NCBI GenBank assembly: GCA_033439265.1
Contig: JAVTVX010000027.1
Coordinates: forward strand, 3,177,001 to 3,241,000
Source of the DNA: Dillenia suffruticosa
Taxonomy: Eukaryota > Streptophyta > Magnoliopsida > Dilleniales > Dilleniaceae
Length of the DNA stretch: 64,000 bases
Direction: 5' to 3'
Shown here piece by piece: positions 24,894-37,853 of the stretch. How positions within the stretch are numbered: position 1 is the stretch's first letter; each line of letters starts with the position of its first letter. The notes below the pieces were generated by a model. It searched no databases, was not told where the DNA came from, and saw only the letters and a program-made list of their open reading frames with translations. The translations under genes and the position numbers were made by a program.

Positions 24894-27800
24894 TCAAGCC
24901 CAATTTGAATAGTATGGTGCTGAATGAACAGCATGACACTTTGATCCTGAGCCAAAACCAAGTTCATCCTCACAAAATCCTACTGGTTCATCACCCCATT
25001 TGCTTTGCATGTCTTCTACAACTTCATCCTCACGACGTTGGGATATCTTGAGGAGATCTCTTTCAATCTCTAAATCCTCTTCTACCTTTGCTCGTGGAGG
25101 CCCACTTGAATCTACTAAATCTCGAGTAGCTCTTAAGGGGAGTCTTGGCACCTCTTCCTGTACATATGCTCGAAAATTGTTTCTTGAAGGCTTTATCTTT
25201 GTGCAGAACACTTCTACATAATTACTTAAGCAACCCCGGTCGTAAACATTGACTCCATTATCAGCTCTTCTACGGAAATTCTCATATGTTGTCTGAGGAA
25301 ATTACGCCAGCAATAGCATGAGGTTAGTGCAAAACAAGATGGCTGAAAGCTAAATGGTGTTGGAAACAGAAATTTGACGTGCATAAAGAAATTTGATGGA
25401 CCTGGTTTGTGGCGATAAGGTACAAATGGAAGCCTGTAAGACCTCCCACAAACCACAAAGCCAAGAAGCAGTAGACCATTAGCACAACTGATGCGGGTGT
25501 TTCTTTCATTGCCCTCCAGATAGTCCCATAATCATCAGCAAGAAACTTTATGTATAAGCCCGACATTGCAAACACAAAAATACAGAGAAGAGCTGATGAA
25601 GAAATGAAGAGGAAGACGCTACGGTAGTTTCTCTACACAAGAAGTTTCGAAGTTAGCCCTTTTACTGTGGCCAAACCGGAAAGTAGATGTATCAACTGAT
25701 AAAACTATTCAAAGAAAGCGATCAAATGAGGGCATTGCTTTCACTCATTGTTCCCGATTTACAAAGGACTAATCCTTTTTTACTTCTAGAAGTTGAAATA
25801 AAGTATGTAAATTTATTAATCTAATCTAATGAACTGATTAGAATGCTTCAACTAGCATCTCACATCCTTTATAAAGTAAAATTATTTTGTTGCAATTAGA
25901 AAAGTTTCACTTTAGCACAATTATTCGCATTGATCTTCCCTCTTTTAAAACTAAGACCAAAACTAGGGCTCAGTAGGGGAATGGAAAAAGGAAATGTGAA
26001 AGTCACAGAAAGGGACGGGCAAAAACACTTTAAAAGAGCACATACCACTCCAATGCATTGGCCGACCCAAGGGCAGTGGTGATCAAACCGCTCCACACAA
26101 TTATTGCATATTGAGCAATGAGAGCAACGGGGAGGACGATAAAGCATGCATGTATCACAGTACTTGACCCTCACAGGAATACCATTGACAAGGACTTCTT
26201 TGGTACGGGGAAGCTGTAGGGTTGGGGTTTGTCTTCCACTTCCTCCACATGGAGCGAAGGCTTCATTACACAACTCCTCCTCTGGAGGATGTGCATTGCG
26301 AGGCACAATGCCTGGATCACGTGATGAAGTTAAGAGAAGCAGCACCAGTACCTAACATGATCAAATGATCTAAGTGATCAAACACAAGTACCTAAAGCAG
26401 ATGAGTTCGGCGTCTTTAACTCTCGTAAGCTAAATGAAACCTAGAATATAAATACATGAACAGTTTGATTGATATAAGGACTGTGGGGCTCAAACAGGTG
26501 CTACTTATATAATGTCCACTGGGATCAGTGAAAAGAAAACCAAGAAACTGCCCAAGCCCAGAAGCTGATGACAGACAGAACTAACCTGAATCAGGAAAAG
26601 GATTGCTACCACAACAATTATGTATCCTGTATTGGACTCCGGAAGTTCTTGTAGGAGATGCCTTGCAACAAGTGTGCAGAATATAATAACAGGTACAAAG
26701 ATAAGTGATAAGGTGACAATCAGTGATTTTGCATCTGGTCCAAAAATTAACCTCCCATTTAAAACAAACCTCTGCAAGCAAAGACAAACATGAAATGATC
26801 AGAATAACCCAACATGAAAATTGATAGCATCAATAGTCATGTAGTTGGGGAACAACAGGAACAGAGCTGAAGGTTCTCCAAAATTTAATATGGACCAATT
26901 TATATTTCAATTGGTAAGAACTTTATGGAGTGCATAAAAGATACATAGGGGAACAAGTATCATGGTCACGCTCATTGAGCTAAACCTCATTTACCATCTA
27001 GTGCTTCATGTCATATCATGAGAAAAATATCAAATTTTTAAAAAGATGAAATTTTGCAATCAGAAAAATATAGTACATTAACAAATTAAAATACCAATAA
27101 TGAGATCATCAGAAAGACGACTATAATTTCCTCAGTTGGTAGAACCAACCAAATCGGTTTGGGTTGTTTTGCAGTAAAGACTAAATTTATTAGTGAGACA
27201 AGAGAAACGATCGAACATAGAGCCATGTCATCTCAAATGACATTAGCCCAACACGAACACTGTAAAAGAAAGAAAAGTCCAACAAAACCAATCTTCCGTT
27301 TGCAGGTCCAACCAAAGGCCCATGGGAACACCACTTCATTAAGGACCAACATCTTTAGAAAGACATAACCTCATCAATCCCAACAACTGATTCCTTTTTG
27401 GTAAGCTTTGACAAAGATTCGCCATCTATCACCCATTTAGTAGAAACAGAATCTAGCATTAAAGTAAGCTAAATAAGCAAGAACTAATCAACTTCATGGG
27501 TAATCAAGATTACGATTGCAATGCATAGAACCCCGGATAACTGAACAAGAGGAAGATATCAATGAATGATCCACGCTGTCTTGAAACTAGCCCACCGGTT
27601 CTAACAAACATGCAGGGCCGTCCAAACAGAGACAGCAACACAAATCTATATTTGCAATGAATTGCAAATTCCTTAGTACTAGAATACCCAGAAGCAAAAA
27701 GAAAAAGTAAAAAAAAAAAAAGAAAATTTCATAACAAAGCACCAGAATACTCAGAACCAGTCTCAATTAGCTACATTCAACCTGTTTTAACAACAATTCT

Positions 27801-27980
27801 TAGCCACCCAAGTGCAAAAAACCACTAAAATTTGGGCAAACAGATCCAAGCAACCAAAATTGGGAACACCCAGAAGCCAAAATCATTTTACCAACATTAA
27901 ACAAATCAAAAAAGGATCTGGAGATTTGAAGTCTACATTACATTGTTTCCCTTCCAAACTTGGTAAAGTTGCTTAGCCAT
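24894..27980 (-). CDS. DHHC-type protein S-acyltransferase (PAT)
   Basis: The enzyme transfers palmitate from acyl-CoA to cysteines of membrane proteins, through an acyl-cysteine intermediate, in Golgi, plasma or vacuolar membranes. Five exons, high to low: 27980-27942, 26771-26586, 26351-26046, 25632-25402, 25292-24894. They join in phase to 386 residues. The start [13 protein letters not shown] agrees with plant PATs. Two transmembrane spans (about residues 30-80) precede DPG (87-89, [10 protein letters not shown]). The cysteine-rich domain [19 protein letters not shown] leads to DHHC at 165-168, with Cys168 as the catalytic residue. Two more transmembrane spans follow ([20 protein letters not shown] and [17 protein letters not shown]), then the TTYE motif (TTxE) and a cytosolic tail with [14 protein letters not shown]. 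It looks complete. Intron 1 is long (about 1.17 kb). It most resembles the Arabidopsis PAT05-PAT09 group; I do not assign a number. Confidence 0.93.
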
Positions 27981-29950
27981 TAGATGCTTATCAGATAAAC
28001 CTTAACCAGGAAGAGAATCAAAGATTTGGAACTTCTGGGTCGACTTCATTTCTTTTCTTGCTTTTTTCTTATCTGGGTGTGCATGGAAAGCCGTGTTAAA
28101 GAAAAAGGCGGTCTCTGTGTTCAAATGTTGGGCTTGGGTTTTGGTATTTGATTCATTAATTTTGATGGGGTTTCTTTGTTCTCTTCCGTGAGGTTAAAGA
28201 AAAATATAGAACCCTTCATTTCTCCTCTGAGAGAGTGGGAGAAACTAGAAAAGCAAACACGAGTGATGGATTCTGTCCATTTCGATACAGAAAAAGGAAT
28301 GTAGGTCTGGGACCGTAAAAGATGCCTGCTTTTCTGAATTGACTATTTTGCCCTTGAGATTTGCCTTTTTCTTTTTTTAGATGCCTTCTTCTTTTCTTTT
28401 GATGAATTAACTGATAAATGCCATCTATTGATCGGGGTTTTTTTCTTTTCTTTTTCTTTTTCTTTTTTTTTAACATAAAAATCATAAAAATATATCTATT
28501 AATTTCATAATAATATATCCACCGATAAAAATTGAACACTAGATGTTGATTTCGATAAAAACTTTTATCCACTCAAATGTCTTTACAAAGATCCCTTAAC
28601 AGGGATATAAAGAGCCTAAAAGCTCAAATTCAATAGGTGAATTTGAGTTGATGTTAAGTGTTATCGTATGGTCAAAATGAAGATTGATCATTAATTTAAT
28701 TATTGCTTATTATTTAATAACATTTTTAAGAAAAAATTAAATAAGATTTTAGTCAAAAATATTGAGAGAATGATAATTTAATTATTTTTATAAATGTTTT
28801 TATGATTTTTTGTTTTAATAAAACTATTTATAATTAAAATAAAATAAAATCAATTAAAAATTCTTAAACAGGCCAATATAATATTTCTTTATTTAACCCT
28901 AATGTGATGATAATTCTAATCATTCTATTCGTCTGGCCAATATATTTTACATTATGATCGATGTCAAAATTAGGATAATCGAAGAGATTTATATTTACAG
29001 AAAGTCATGGGATCTCAAACATGGTAATTTGAATCATGGTATGGTCACATTTATGATAATATAATCATAATGAATTTTTTAAACACCAAATGAAAATTAA
29101 ATTTAAATGTACATAAAAAAGAATACAAATTATTAAAAAATCAAAGCCGACCTTAACCTTCGGTTGACCCAACTTTTTGCGATGTAAATAAAAGTTAAAT
29201 TCTAAATTCAGTTTTTTTTTTTAATTCCAAATAAACCAAGGTTTTTTTATTGACAATGTTATTTTGTGTATATTAAAAAAATAATATTATAGTAATGAAT
29301 TTATCTGAATTAATAATAATTATAATTCAAATAAAATATTTTAAGAGAGATAAAAAAAAAAACGCACATGGCACTGTCAAAAAATGGATTACAATGTTGA
29401 TCACTGCCTGCAGATCCTCCATTAAAACTAAGTAGAGAAAAAAGAAAGACCAAATTTATTAAAAAAAATTCATAAGCTGAATAAATAGGTCCGATAATTA
29501 ATTGAATAAATATAAGAATTTAAAATGATATGAAAAAAAAATATACAGTAAGAATACAAGAAACGGAAAACGAAAATATGAAAATATGTTAAAATAAAAG
29601 AATATATAAATTTTTATATAAATTTTAATTATTTAATAGAATTAATAGAATAATTATCATTTATAATAATAATGTAAAATAATTAAATATATGATTATTA
29701 ACTTTAAAATAAATGACATAAAAATAAAAATTATAAATAAATAAATAATTTATTAAATAAAAAAATATATAAATATTAATTAATTTAAGAAAAATTTCAG
29801 CATATCATAAGTAACAGTTGCTCTCGTCACGAATTTGGCCATGGTATTTGACTTGGTCAACGAATTTGGTGGGTTTGACCACAATATTAGGTTGTAGGGT
29901 AGCTCAAGCCACGTCACCAAAATCATAAGTAACAGTTGCTCTCATAATTT

Positions 29951-29954
<4 letters not shown>

Positions 29955-29997
<43 letters not shown>
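29955..29997. repeat. (CT)n microsatellite
   Basis: About 21 CT units. A second CT tract lies 180 bp downstream. Such paired CT tracts are typical of plant 5' leaders, but no gene is visible after them. Confidence 0.95.
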
Positions 29998-29998
<1 letters not shown>

Positions 29999-30170
29999 AT
30001 GGTCTAGAAGTTTCGCCTCAAAGCAGAAAAGGATCGGCGCTAGATGACTCTGTCTTCTCCAAACAAAATCCCAGCCGTTGATCTAACGCAATCCATATCA
30101 CTAACCCTACCCTCAAGGTTGAGACCTTTTCCATATCCGACCATAAGTACGTCGCCTCCTATCAGAATGA

Positions 30171-30174
<4 letters not shown>

Positions 30175-30211
<37 letters not shown>
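30175..30211. repeat. (CT)n microsatellite
   Basis: About 18 CT units immediately before CAATCTAGGGTTTTAATG. An ATG follows, but the 84-residue reading frame it opens (30226-30480) is not recognisable. Confidence 0.95.
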
Positions 30212-30214
<3 letters not shown>

Positions 30215-30330
30215 CTAGGGTTTTAATGTATCGCCTCTTCTTTTCATTATTCTCGATCTCACTTTCTTATGTATGGCTAAATGTCGATGATGACAAACAT
30301 CAAGGCTTGTTTCTCAAAAAACATTCGCAG

Positions 30331-30686
30331 TGGCCGCCTAAGAGCTTTCGCCTTCGCCGAGGCTTGAGAGCTTGTGCTGCTTTTCTCCTTCCTTGGATGT
30401 CTGAGATGTTTCTTTCGTTGTTTTTATTTTTTCTGGGACTTTACGTCTGCCCCTTTAGCTCACACATCAGTGCTAGTTAGGGATGAACAAGTCCCTCACA
30501 TGTTAAATCCATCCTTACCATGTCATCGGTCTTTAATTTCTGGTTTCTTGTTGATCATGCAGGATGGAACATTCTAAATTTTCCTTTCTGTTTTTTGAAA
30601 GCACTTTTGTTTCTGTTTCGAGTAGTCGGTGTTCGCCTGAGAGCTCTCGACTGCCTAGGTTTGAGAGCTCATGCTGTTCTTATCCT
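30331..30686. repeat. Pair of imperfect 56-bp direct repeats
   Basis: The unit CGCCTAAGAGCTTTCGCC...GCTTGAGAGCTTGTGCTG at about 30331-30388 recurs in diverged form at about 30631-30686 (CGCCTGAGAGCTCTCG...GTTTGAGAGCTCATGCTG), 300 bp apart. Function unknown. Confidence 0.6.
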
Positions 30687-32039
30687 AGTCTGAGACCCAC
30701 ACTCCAATATCATTAAATTCACTTTGTTTAATAGTAGAATTAATTATTTTTGGGATTTTTTAATTTATCTGAAAATTTCGTCAATTTTTGTTATTTTATT
30801 GCAATTTTATGAAGGGTTATTTTTATGGGTTTTTTTACCTACTTTTCTATTTGATACCAGTCAATTATTGCGACAATGATTCAGACAACATGGATCATGG
30901 TCCATAATTGTTTAATATGTAATTAATATTTTAAAGGGTTTGTAGCATTAATCTTTTAATAAAATAGGAAAAGAAGATAAAAGGAAAGGAAGATACAAGA
31001 TAAAAAATAAAAAATAATTAAAAAAGGATTAAATTAATTATAAACAGTCACCTTGATTATCCACTACTTATGGCCTTTTGAACTTTTTTCTATTACATAT
31101 AATGTAAATACGATAACAACAATAAATTAAGTCTTGATTTTAATATTTGGAATCGATAATTTGAGAGGTAAATTTAAAAAATATATATAAAAAAAATAAG
31201 TAAATAAATTAATAGATAGATATTTAAAATATATTGATTTAATTTGTATGTATTTTTTTTACGTCACATTCCTATTTAACACCATTTCCTATCTAATGTC
31301 ATCCACTACATAAAATGCAAATAAATTAAATAAATTTTTTATTAAATTAATCATTGATTGATTCATAAATAAGCAATGAATCAATTAAATCAATTCGACA
31401 AAGTGGGTATTAGAAGACTCCTCTCTTGCATCCGTTGTACTCCTGATGTTTTTCTTGTTATCATTTTAGTTAAAAGAATTTATTCTTTGAATAAATATTT
31501 AAAATAATAAATTTGGTATAATATTTTAGGAATTATTATTTAATAATTTGTTTCTTAATTAATTAGTTATCAATATTTAATAATTTAATCTCCTTTCTCA
31601 AATACCTTATTTGATTTTTTATAATAAATAAAGTTATTTGTTGTGCATGCATTGCTTGTGGCATCGGCACGAAAACTTCTCAATTTCAATGTTTTCCTGT
31701 TTTTAAAATTTTTTTGAAACGTTTCAACATTATAAATAAATTAATATTTATATAAAATTTTTATATTTTTATATTTACATATTTACTCAAGATTTTTATT
31801 TTTATATTTTGATAAAGTATCATTTTTTTAGTATTATTTCGGATTCATTTTCGTTTTCTATTTCCATTTTTGTGTAACATACGATACCAATGGAAAAGGG
31901 CAGACTGCAGAGTACTTCTATTTTAATCAAGCAAATATTGAGATCGGGTAAACATCAATTTTTTTGAAAAATTATAAGTTCCTACAAAACATTTTTAAAC
32001 ATTTCATATATTTTATTAATTTTTTTTATTTTAATTAAA

Positions 32040-32045
<6 letters not shown>

Positions 32046-32072
<27 letters not shown>
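32046..32072. repeat. (AT)n microsatellite
   Basis: About 13 TA units in a very AT-rich intergenic stretch. Confidence 0.9.
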
Positions 32073-32259
32073 ACAAAATAAAATAGAACGTATTTGAGTC
32101 AAATTAAATTAACATAAAATAAAGATTTTTAAATCGAAATTGAATTGTTGTATGATTCTATTCATCTTCATTGAAAAGGATGATATCGTTAAATCATAAG
32201 TAATTGATAATTTCATCCACCTCTAAATTCAACTTTATCAACAATTATCATTAATTTGA

Positions 32260-32700
32260 AGCTGTGTGAATAGGCCACCGCAGTTTGCGAACGGAGGCGA
32301 ATCCCAAGTTCGTCGGCGTTGAGAACTGCAAAATTGATCAAGGAAGGGAAGTCGAATGGTCCAAAAGAGGAGACGAAGGTTCGGCGTCGATTCGGCTCTC
32401 TGCGTCGGAGTCGGACATCTTCTGAATCATTGCAACACCGCAATCACCATCGAAGCAGAGGGAAGTTTTCACTGTCGATCGTCATCATCGTCCAAGCAAT
32501 CCCGGAATTCGAGTGTCTATTCGTCAGATTCTCTTTTTTTTTTTAATTTCAATTTTTCGGCGACCTATCTCTCTGTCTCTCTCCCCCCCCCCTCGTTGCT
32601 AGGGTTGTTGTTGAAGAAGAAGAAGGGAATAGTGGAGGAGCGTTGAATCGGGAAAGGAAAGTGAGATTGCTGGATTTGCAGGGTAAAGTGTGATGACCTT
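32260..32700. other. GC-richer island without a recognisable gene
   Basis: Composition rises sharply from the AT-rich background here. Open frames of 75-96 codons exist on both strands (for example 32319-32546 + and 32213-32443 -), rich in Arg and Ser, but none resembles a known family. It could be a lost first exon or promoter of a gene, or an untranslated transcript. A poly-C run at about 32582-32592 and CT repeat at about 32743-32763 are included or adjacent. Confidence 0.35.
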
Positions 32701-33902
32701 CGCTTTGACCTTGACAGAGACATCATGATCCATTCCGAATGCGCGCTCTCTCTCTCTCTCTCTGTGAAATGAACATGACTGGCTTTAGTTGGGTTTGGGA
32801 AATAAAGTTAGGTCCAATTCAGCAATAACATGAATGCTTCTTAAACACGGGCCGAGCCTAAATCGGGCCGAGCTTAATAATGTACCCGTAATTAAAACGA
32901 GCATAAATTATAGGTCTCGACCCGACCATAAAATGAGTCAAGCTCGCCCTTTAAAACGGGCCTGACTCGGGTCATCCCGACACAATTGCCAGTCCCATGG
33001 TAGGGTTTAACATGAAAGGGACAAAATTGAATATATAAAACAAAAAGGATAAATGCAATAGATAGAAAGTAGACGTGTGCGTGACGTGAGGAAAAGGTGG
33101 GACTCGGCCATTCTCACATTTTGGGAGCCCAACAACTTTTAGGCCCATGGACTCCAATTGGGTATGGTCCATATGGATTTTGGGACGTTTATCCCAATTC
33201 CTTTTTTTTTTCTTTTCCTTTTTTCTAAAGCACAGTGTAAGTGAATAATTGGTACAAAATGTGAATTTGAATTGGACTGAATTTATAAAGCAATGAATAT
33301 TTAAATATTTTTTTAAAGATTTTAAAGCCAATTTTCAATTTTAACTTAAGATTTATATGGGCTAATTAAATAATTACTTTAAAAATGACTCTTAATGAAT
33401 AGAACAAACATAGCGAAATTGGGTACAAATTTGCATCCACAAACAACCTACCAAGCATGGGGCTTATAGACCAGAGTTGAGTGGTGCTTGATAATTTTTT
33501 TTTTATTGAAAATTTTAGTATTTAAAAATATTTTATAATAAATATATCAATCGATTGTATTATATTTTAGCGTACTTAATTGAATTATTTTAAGATTTTT
33601 TCTAATTTTTTATGAAAAATTGAAGTATTACTTCATTAATGAACAACCACTTCAAGTTCGATTTCTTTTTCCTCTTTATTAAGATAATATGCATATTTTG
33701 AAAAACCTAAAATTAAGGAAATTCTAGGGAAAAAAATAATAAAGAAAATACGGAGGAGGAAATTTTATTTACCGCACCCGGACCTGTTACTGTTAGTAGA
33801 ACTAAACAAGAGAGAGACACCATCGTGTTCTGCAGTACCAACGCATTCTTAGGGTTCTCGGGTGAACACGGAAAAAGTGAAAACTTTTCGAAATTTCAAT
33901 TC

Positions 33903-33923
33903 ATGAATGTCCGAGGAATTTGA
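33903..33923 (+). other. Six-codon upstream ORF before UBP27
   Basis: ATG AAT GTC CGA GGA ATT TGA (MNVRGI, stop) ends five bases before the chosen UBP27 ATG at 33929. If it lies in the mRNA leader, scanning ribosomes would meet it first and it could lower UBP27 translation. Confidence 0.45.
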
Positions 33924-33928
33924 AACAA

Positions 33929-34290
33929 ATGAAAATCGAAGGACAGCTTAGTCTTAATTCTATAATCCACAAACTCAAACATGGGTATTCGATTTTGTCT
34001 CCCGTTAAATGGGGTTCCTTCTCTGGTAGTCATATTCAAGTTGTTGGCCTTCTAAGTATTGCCGGTTTGATATTGGCTTTAAGAGATAGTAAATTCAGGA
34101 GTTTCAGTAGCATTCAATGGTTTTCAGAAAAAAACAGACCTTTGGAGAAGTTCTGGGTTGTACCAGGATTGCGAAATTTGGGCAACAATTGTTTCCTCAA
34201 TGTAATTTTACAGGTAATATGAAATTATTCTACTAAATGTTTTTATTGACATTCTTAACATGGGTTTTTGCAATTATTTTTTAATCTGAC

Positions 34291-34328
<38 letters not shown>

Positions 34329-37300
34329 GTTCAGGCTTTGGCTAGTTGTATGGAGTTTGGTTGTTTTCTTGAAAAAGTTATACTGGAATCTCAATCATCC
34401 TTGACCGAGGATTGTGCTGAGAACATGCCACTATCTTGTGCTTTGGATGCTTTATTGAGAGGTGAACTGGGAATTTCTGAACTATGTTTCAGTAATTAGT
34501 ATATATAATTACATGTGTGTGTGTGTGTGTACAAACAGCTTACATAATGACTACTTGCTAAGGATTGTTATTCTATTGGTTTTGCAAATGTTTTGGAAAA
34601 TTGGTTTTGGGTTTTATTACTTAGAAATGCTGAACTTGTTTCTGATCAAGTAAATAAGTTTGTTGGATATTTGACTGATTATATAACAATGTGGTTATTT
34701 TTAATGGGGTAGCTTTGCTGTGCTTCTTCAGAACTATCTATTGTCCGTGACCGGAGAGTGGTTCTAGATCCACATAAAGTGATGGTTGCTTTGAATCTTT
34801 ATATTCCTAAGTTTAATTTGGCAAACCAGCAGGTAGAATTGTTTGTCTTTCTTTGTTTTGACATTGAGGAATCTCAAGTAGATGGTAGATATGATTTTGT
34901 GTCATCAATTTACTGTTGATGCTAATGAATCTCTGCAGGATGCAGAAGAAGCATTCCTTCTTCTTTTGTCTTGTTTGAGAGATGAGTTTTCAGAAAGTTA
35001 TGGTCCAAGTCGCAGTTCTGTGGCAGATATTCTTGGTTTGGGTAATTCTAGAATTTATGATTCAAGGAACGATGATTTGAGTGAGCAGAAAAGATGGCAA
35101 CACCATTATTTTGGGCCATTTGATGGGATTATTTGCAGCGTTCTAACTTGTCGAACCTGTTCTTCTCAGGTCTGTGTGGCCTCTCTAAGAGTTATAATGC
35201 TTCCAAAATGCTTCCCGTTAGTTGCTTATCAATCCTGCGATTATTCTCATTTAAACACAGCTAAACCATACATTGAAGTAACAGACTTTCATTAACAAAA
35301 ACAATAACTGATCCATTATGAAGTACCTCAATTTCAACTTTCATATGTTGGTCTAAGAATGTGCATGATTCTTGTCTGTGATCATTTGGTCAATGTTTGA
35401 ATATGTGAGCACTTCTAGGTGTATTGAAGTGACATGTATGATTCCTTATTATTTTTACTGCCATCCTTTGTAGGGGCTTCACTTATGTATATAATGTTCA
35501 TTGGTTATTTGACTTTATGCAGATCTCATTGGATTTTGAATTTTTTCACAGCTTACATCTTTCACCTGTGACTGATGGTGGTGCAAGCATTGTAAGAATT
35601 ACAACGTCTCACTATTTTGGACCTTTTCCCCCTCTTAAGTAAAACTTATTGCTCAAGCTTGAGGTTTCCATGATGAGTCTGATCTCTGAGGCACTTTGTT
35701 ATCTTCTTTGCATTAACTTAGATGGCTGGCTGTACTTTGGAAGATTGTTTGAAGCAATTTGTTGTTGCAGAGCGAGTTGAGAATTACTATTGCAGCAATT
35801 GCTGGCATTCGGCTGCAATTAAGTACTTGTCCACATTAGGAAGAAGTGAGGTACTTGTTATTCTTATTTCTGAACCTAGAGAGTTCACTATGCCCGCTGC
35901 GATCTGCTGACCTTACGGATGAATGGTTGTCAAGGCATCTCGTTTCTAGATCATCCACTAATGAATCTAACGTATTTTTTATGAGTGTTATGGTGTATTT
36001 GTTTTTCAGACAGATGTAGGGAAGCTCATGAGTTGTACACAGCAAGATAACTGTCACTGTAAACATACCGCAGGGGTTCAAGCTATCCCTTGGTCAAATA
36101 ACTTTTCACATACTGTAAAGCAATTAAGTATGGCCCGTTGCCCAAAGGTACAAAAGTTAAGCTTTTCACTTGAAACTCTTAAAGTAAAAATTCATGAGCT
36201 GGAGTGGTAGCATAAAGAAAAGGGAATTATTGTGATTATAGCAATTATGGTTAATGCCTTCATGTTGGACACTTCTATCTGTTGGCACTGTATGAGAAAT
36301 GGAATTATATCATTGAAGGCGAAGTTAATTTGGACTATAATGCATTGCTATGTTGAGTTGATCTCTTCTAGAGATGTTTTCTTCTTCAGAATAAGTTATC
36401 GTTAACATGTCAAATGCTCGATGCTACCTTTGCCTTCTGAGTGGACATTTTGCCTTTGTGAGGAGAGTGTGTATAGATAGTCTAAACTCTTATGTATTCG
36501 TGCTGGTCTGATCATCGAGCATTTCAGGTTCTCTGCATACATCTGCAGCGTGCTCGGATGAATTATGTTGGAGAAACAGTCAAACTTCAGGTATTGTTTT
36601 TCTAATAGATTGTTTGTTTTTATTTATTTATTTATGTAATTAATTATTTTATTTATTTATTTATGTAATTAATTATGTAGCACAACATTACCTAAGTGCC
36701 ATTGTAAACAGTTGGCACCACATTATAATTTATTTGCACGTTTATTGTCTTCATGTGATTTTTCGCAGACTTACCTTCCTATTGGAGCTCATGTATCTGT
36801 CATATTACATGGAATTGTCACTTTGTCCCAGCATGGCAGGACACAACATGGCTATGAATATTATATCTCATTTTAGACCATGATTAATTTTGTTTGCATG
36901 TGATTTTTGGATCTCAAGGTGTACATTCTTTTTTCGACTCTAGGAAAGCATAATGAACTTGACACTTGTAGTTCCATTGACTACTCAATTGACATCCAGG
37001 GACATATTGATTTCCCTTTGTGTTTGGACCTTCATCCTTACATGAAGAATGGAGTGGGAGTGAAGAATTTAAAAGATCCTTGGCTAGGAAAGCATGTAAA
37101 GCAGCAACTTAGGCAACGAGTTCTTCGTACTAACTATATTGTGCAACTTGATTCAAGCTTGGTCAACTGTACTAATATACTACCTGGAAAAGATTCTGGT
37201 TCTGGATTGGTGGATGCAGATGAAGTGGGATCAGCTAGCACATCTCTGCAAGTTCCCAAGGAAGTGTGTTCTTGCCCTACTGGAAATGGCTACTCAGAGT

Positions 37301-37853
37301 CCAAGGTTACCGAAACAAGGAGAAATTTGGAACACAAGGTTGGTTATATACTTGATGATGGAAGGTCAAGCAGTGTGGTTGTTCCCATGTGTGTGCTTGT
37401 GAAAATATATATATGAGTAAGAAAACTGAATTATTAAAGATGTTTTGAGGGCTTGAACTTGAATATCATCCTAAAGAGAATCTTTAAAGTCTCGGATTGG
37501 GACATTTTTAGGAGTTTTGCTGATGTCTATTAGACATAGAGCTAGCACTGACTTTTATATCTTCTTTGATGCAGATGAGCGCTAATTGTACCATGGTACC
37601 TGTGCCTGTGAAATCTCACACATACCGTCTTGTATCTGTTGTTGAGCACTTTGGAAGGGCTGGTTGGGGCCATTACACTGTGTACAGAAGAGTAAGAGAT
37701 AAGAGGCTCCAAGAGGATCCAGATAAACAAATGGAGCCTTTTCCTTCGCGCTGGTTCTGTATATCAGATTCAGAAGTGTTCAGTGTTTCGGAAAACGATG
37801 TTCTTGCTGTGGAGGCGAGTTTGCTATTCTATGAGAGAATTGTCCAAGGTTAA
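33929..37853 (+). CDS. UBP27: Ubiquitin carboxyl-terminal hydrolase 27-like (USP/UBP family)
   Basis: This is a cysteine protease that removes ubiquitin; Arabidopsis UBP27 sits in the mitochondrial outer membrane. Ten exons join in phase: 33929-34213, 34335-34461, 34732-34832, 34939-35169, 35523-35591, 35722-35850, 36010-36147, 36528-36590, 37000-37338, 37575-37853, giving 586 residues (Arabidopsis about 494). An N-terminal membrane span (IQVVGLLSIAGLILAL) precedes the Cys box GLRNLGNNCFLNVILQ, nucleophile Cys88. Zinc-finger-like CRTC and CSNC pairs follow. The His box is VVEHFGRAGWGHYTVYRR, with catalytic His527, and the tail has WFCISDSEV and SLLFYERI as in the family. Exon 3 must start after the acceptor at 34731, because the earlier AG at 34712 breaks phase. 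The extra length is mostly in exon 9, whose donor (AAG|GTTGGT) is less certain. The last exon is where a large tandem duplication begins. Confidence 0.92.
34293..34325 (+). repeat. Poly-T tract of 33 in UBP27 intron 1
   Basis: An unbroken T run ends 9 bases before the exon 2 acceptor (ATGGTTCAG) and so acts as, or sits in, the polypyrimidine tract. Length variation could affect splicing. Confidence 0.85.

Larger units (their letters stand above)
28250..33780. other. Gene-poor intergenic region
   Basis: The PAT leader probably ends near 28.2 kb. The rest is AT-rich (29.0-29.8 and 30.7-32.2 kb especially) with microsatellites. At 30.0-30.5 kb CT tracts and AGGGTTT-like words look like the leader of a plant gene, but no coding region follows. 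A GC-richer island at 32.26-32.70 kb is listed separately. I recognise no protein. Confidence 0.55.

Noticed and set aside
28216-28572. 118-codon Lys-rich - strand frame upstream of the PAT gene
   Set aside because: Poly-Lys from a T-rich tract, no domain; it overlaps the likely PAT leader.
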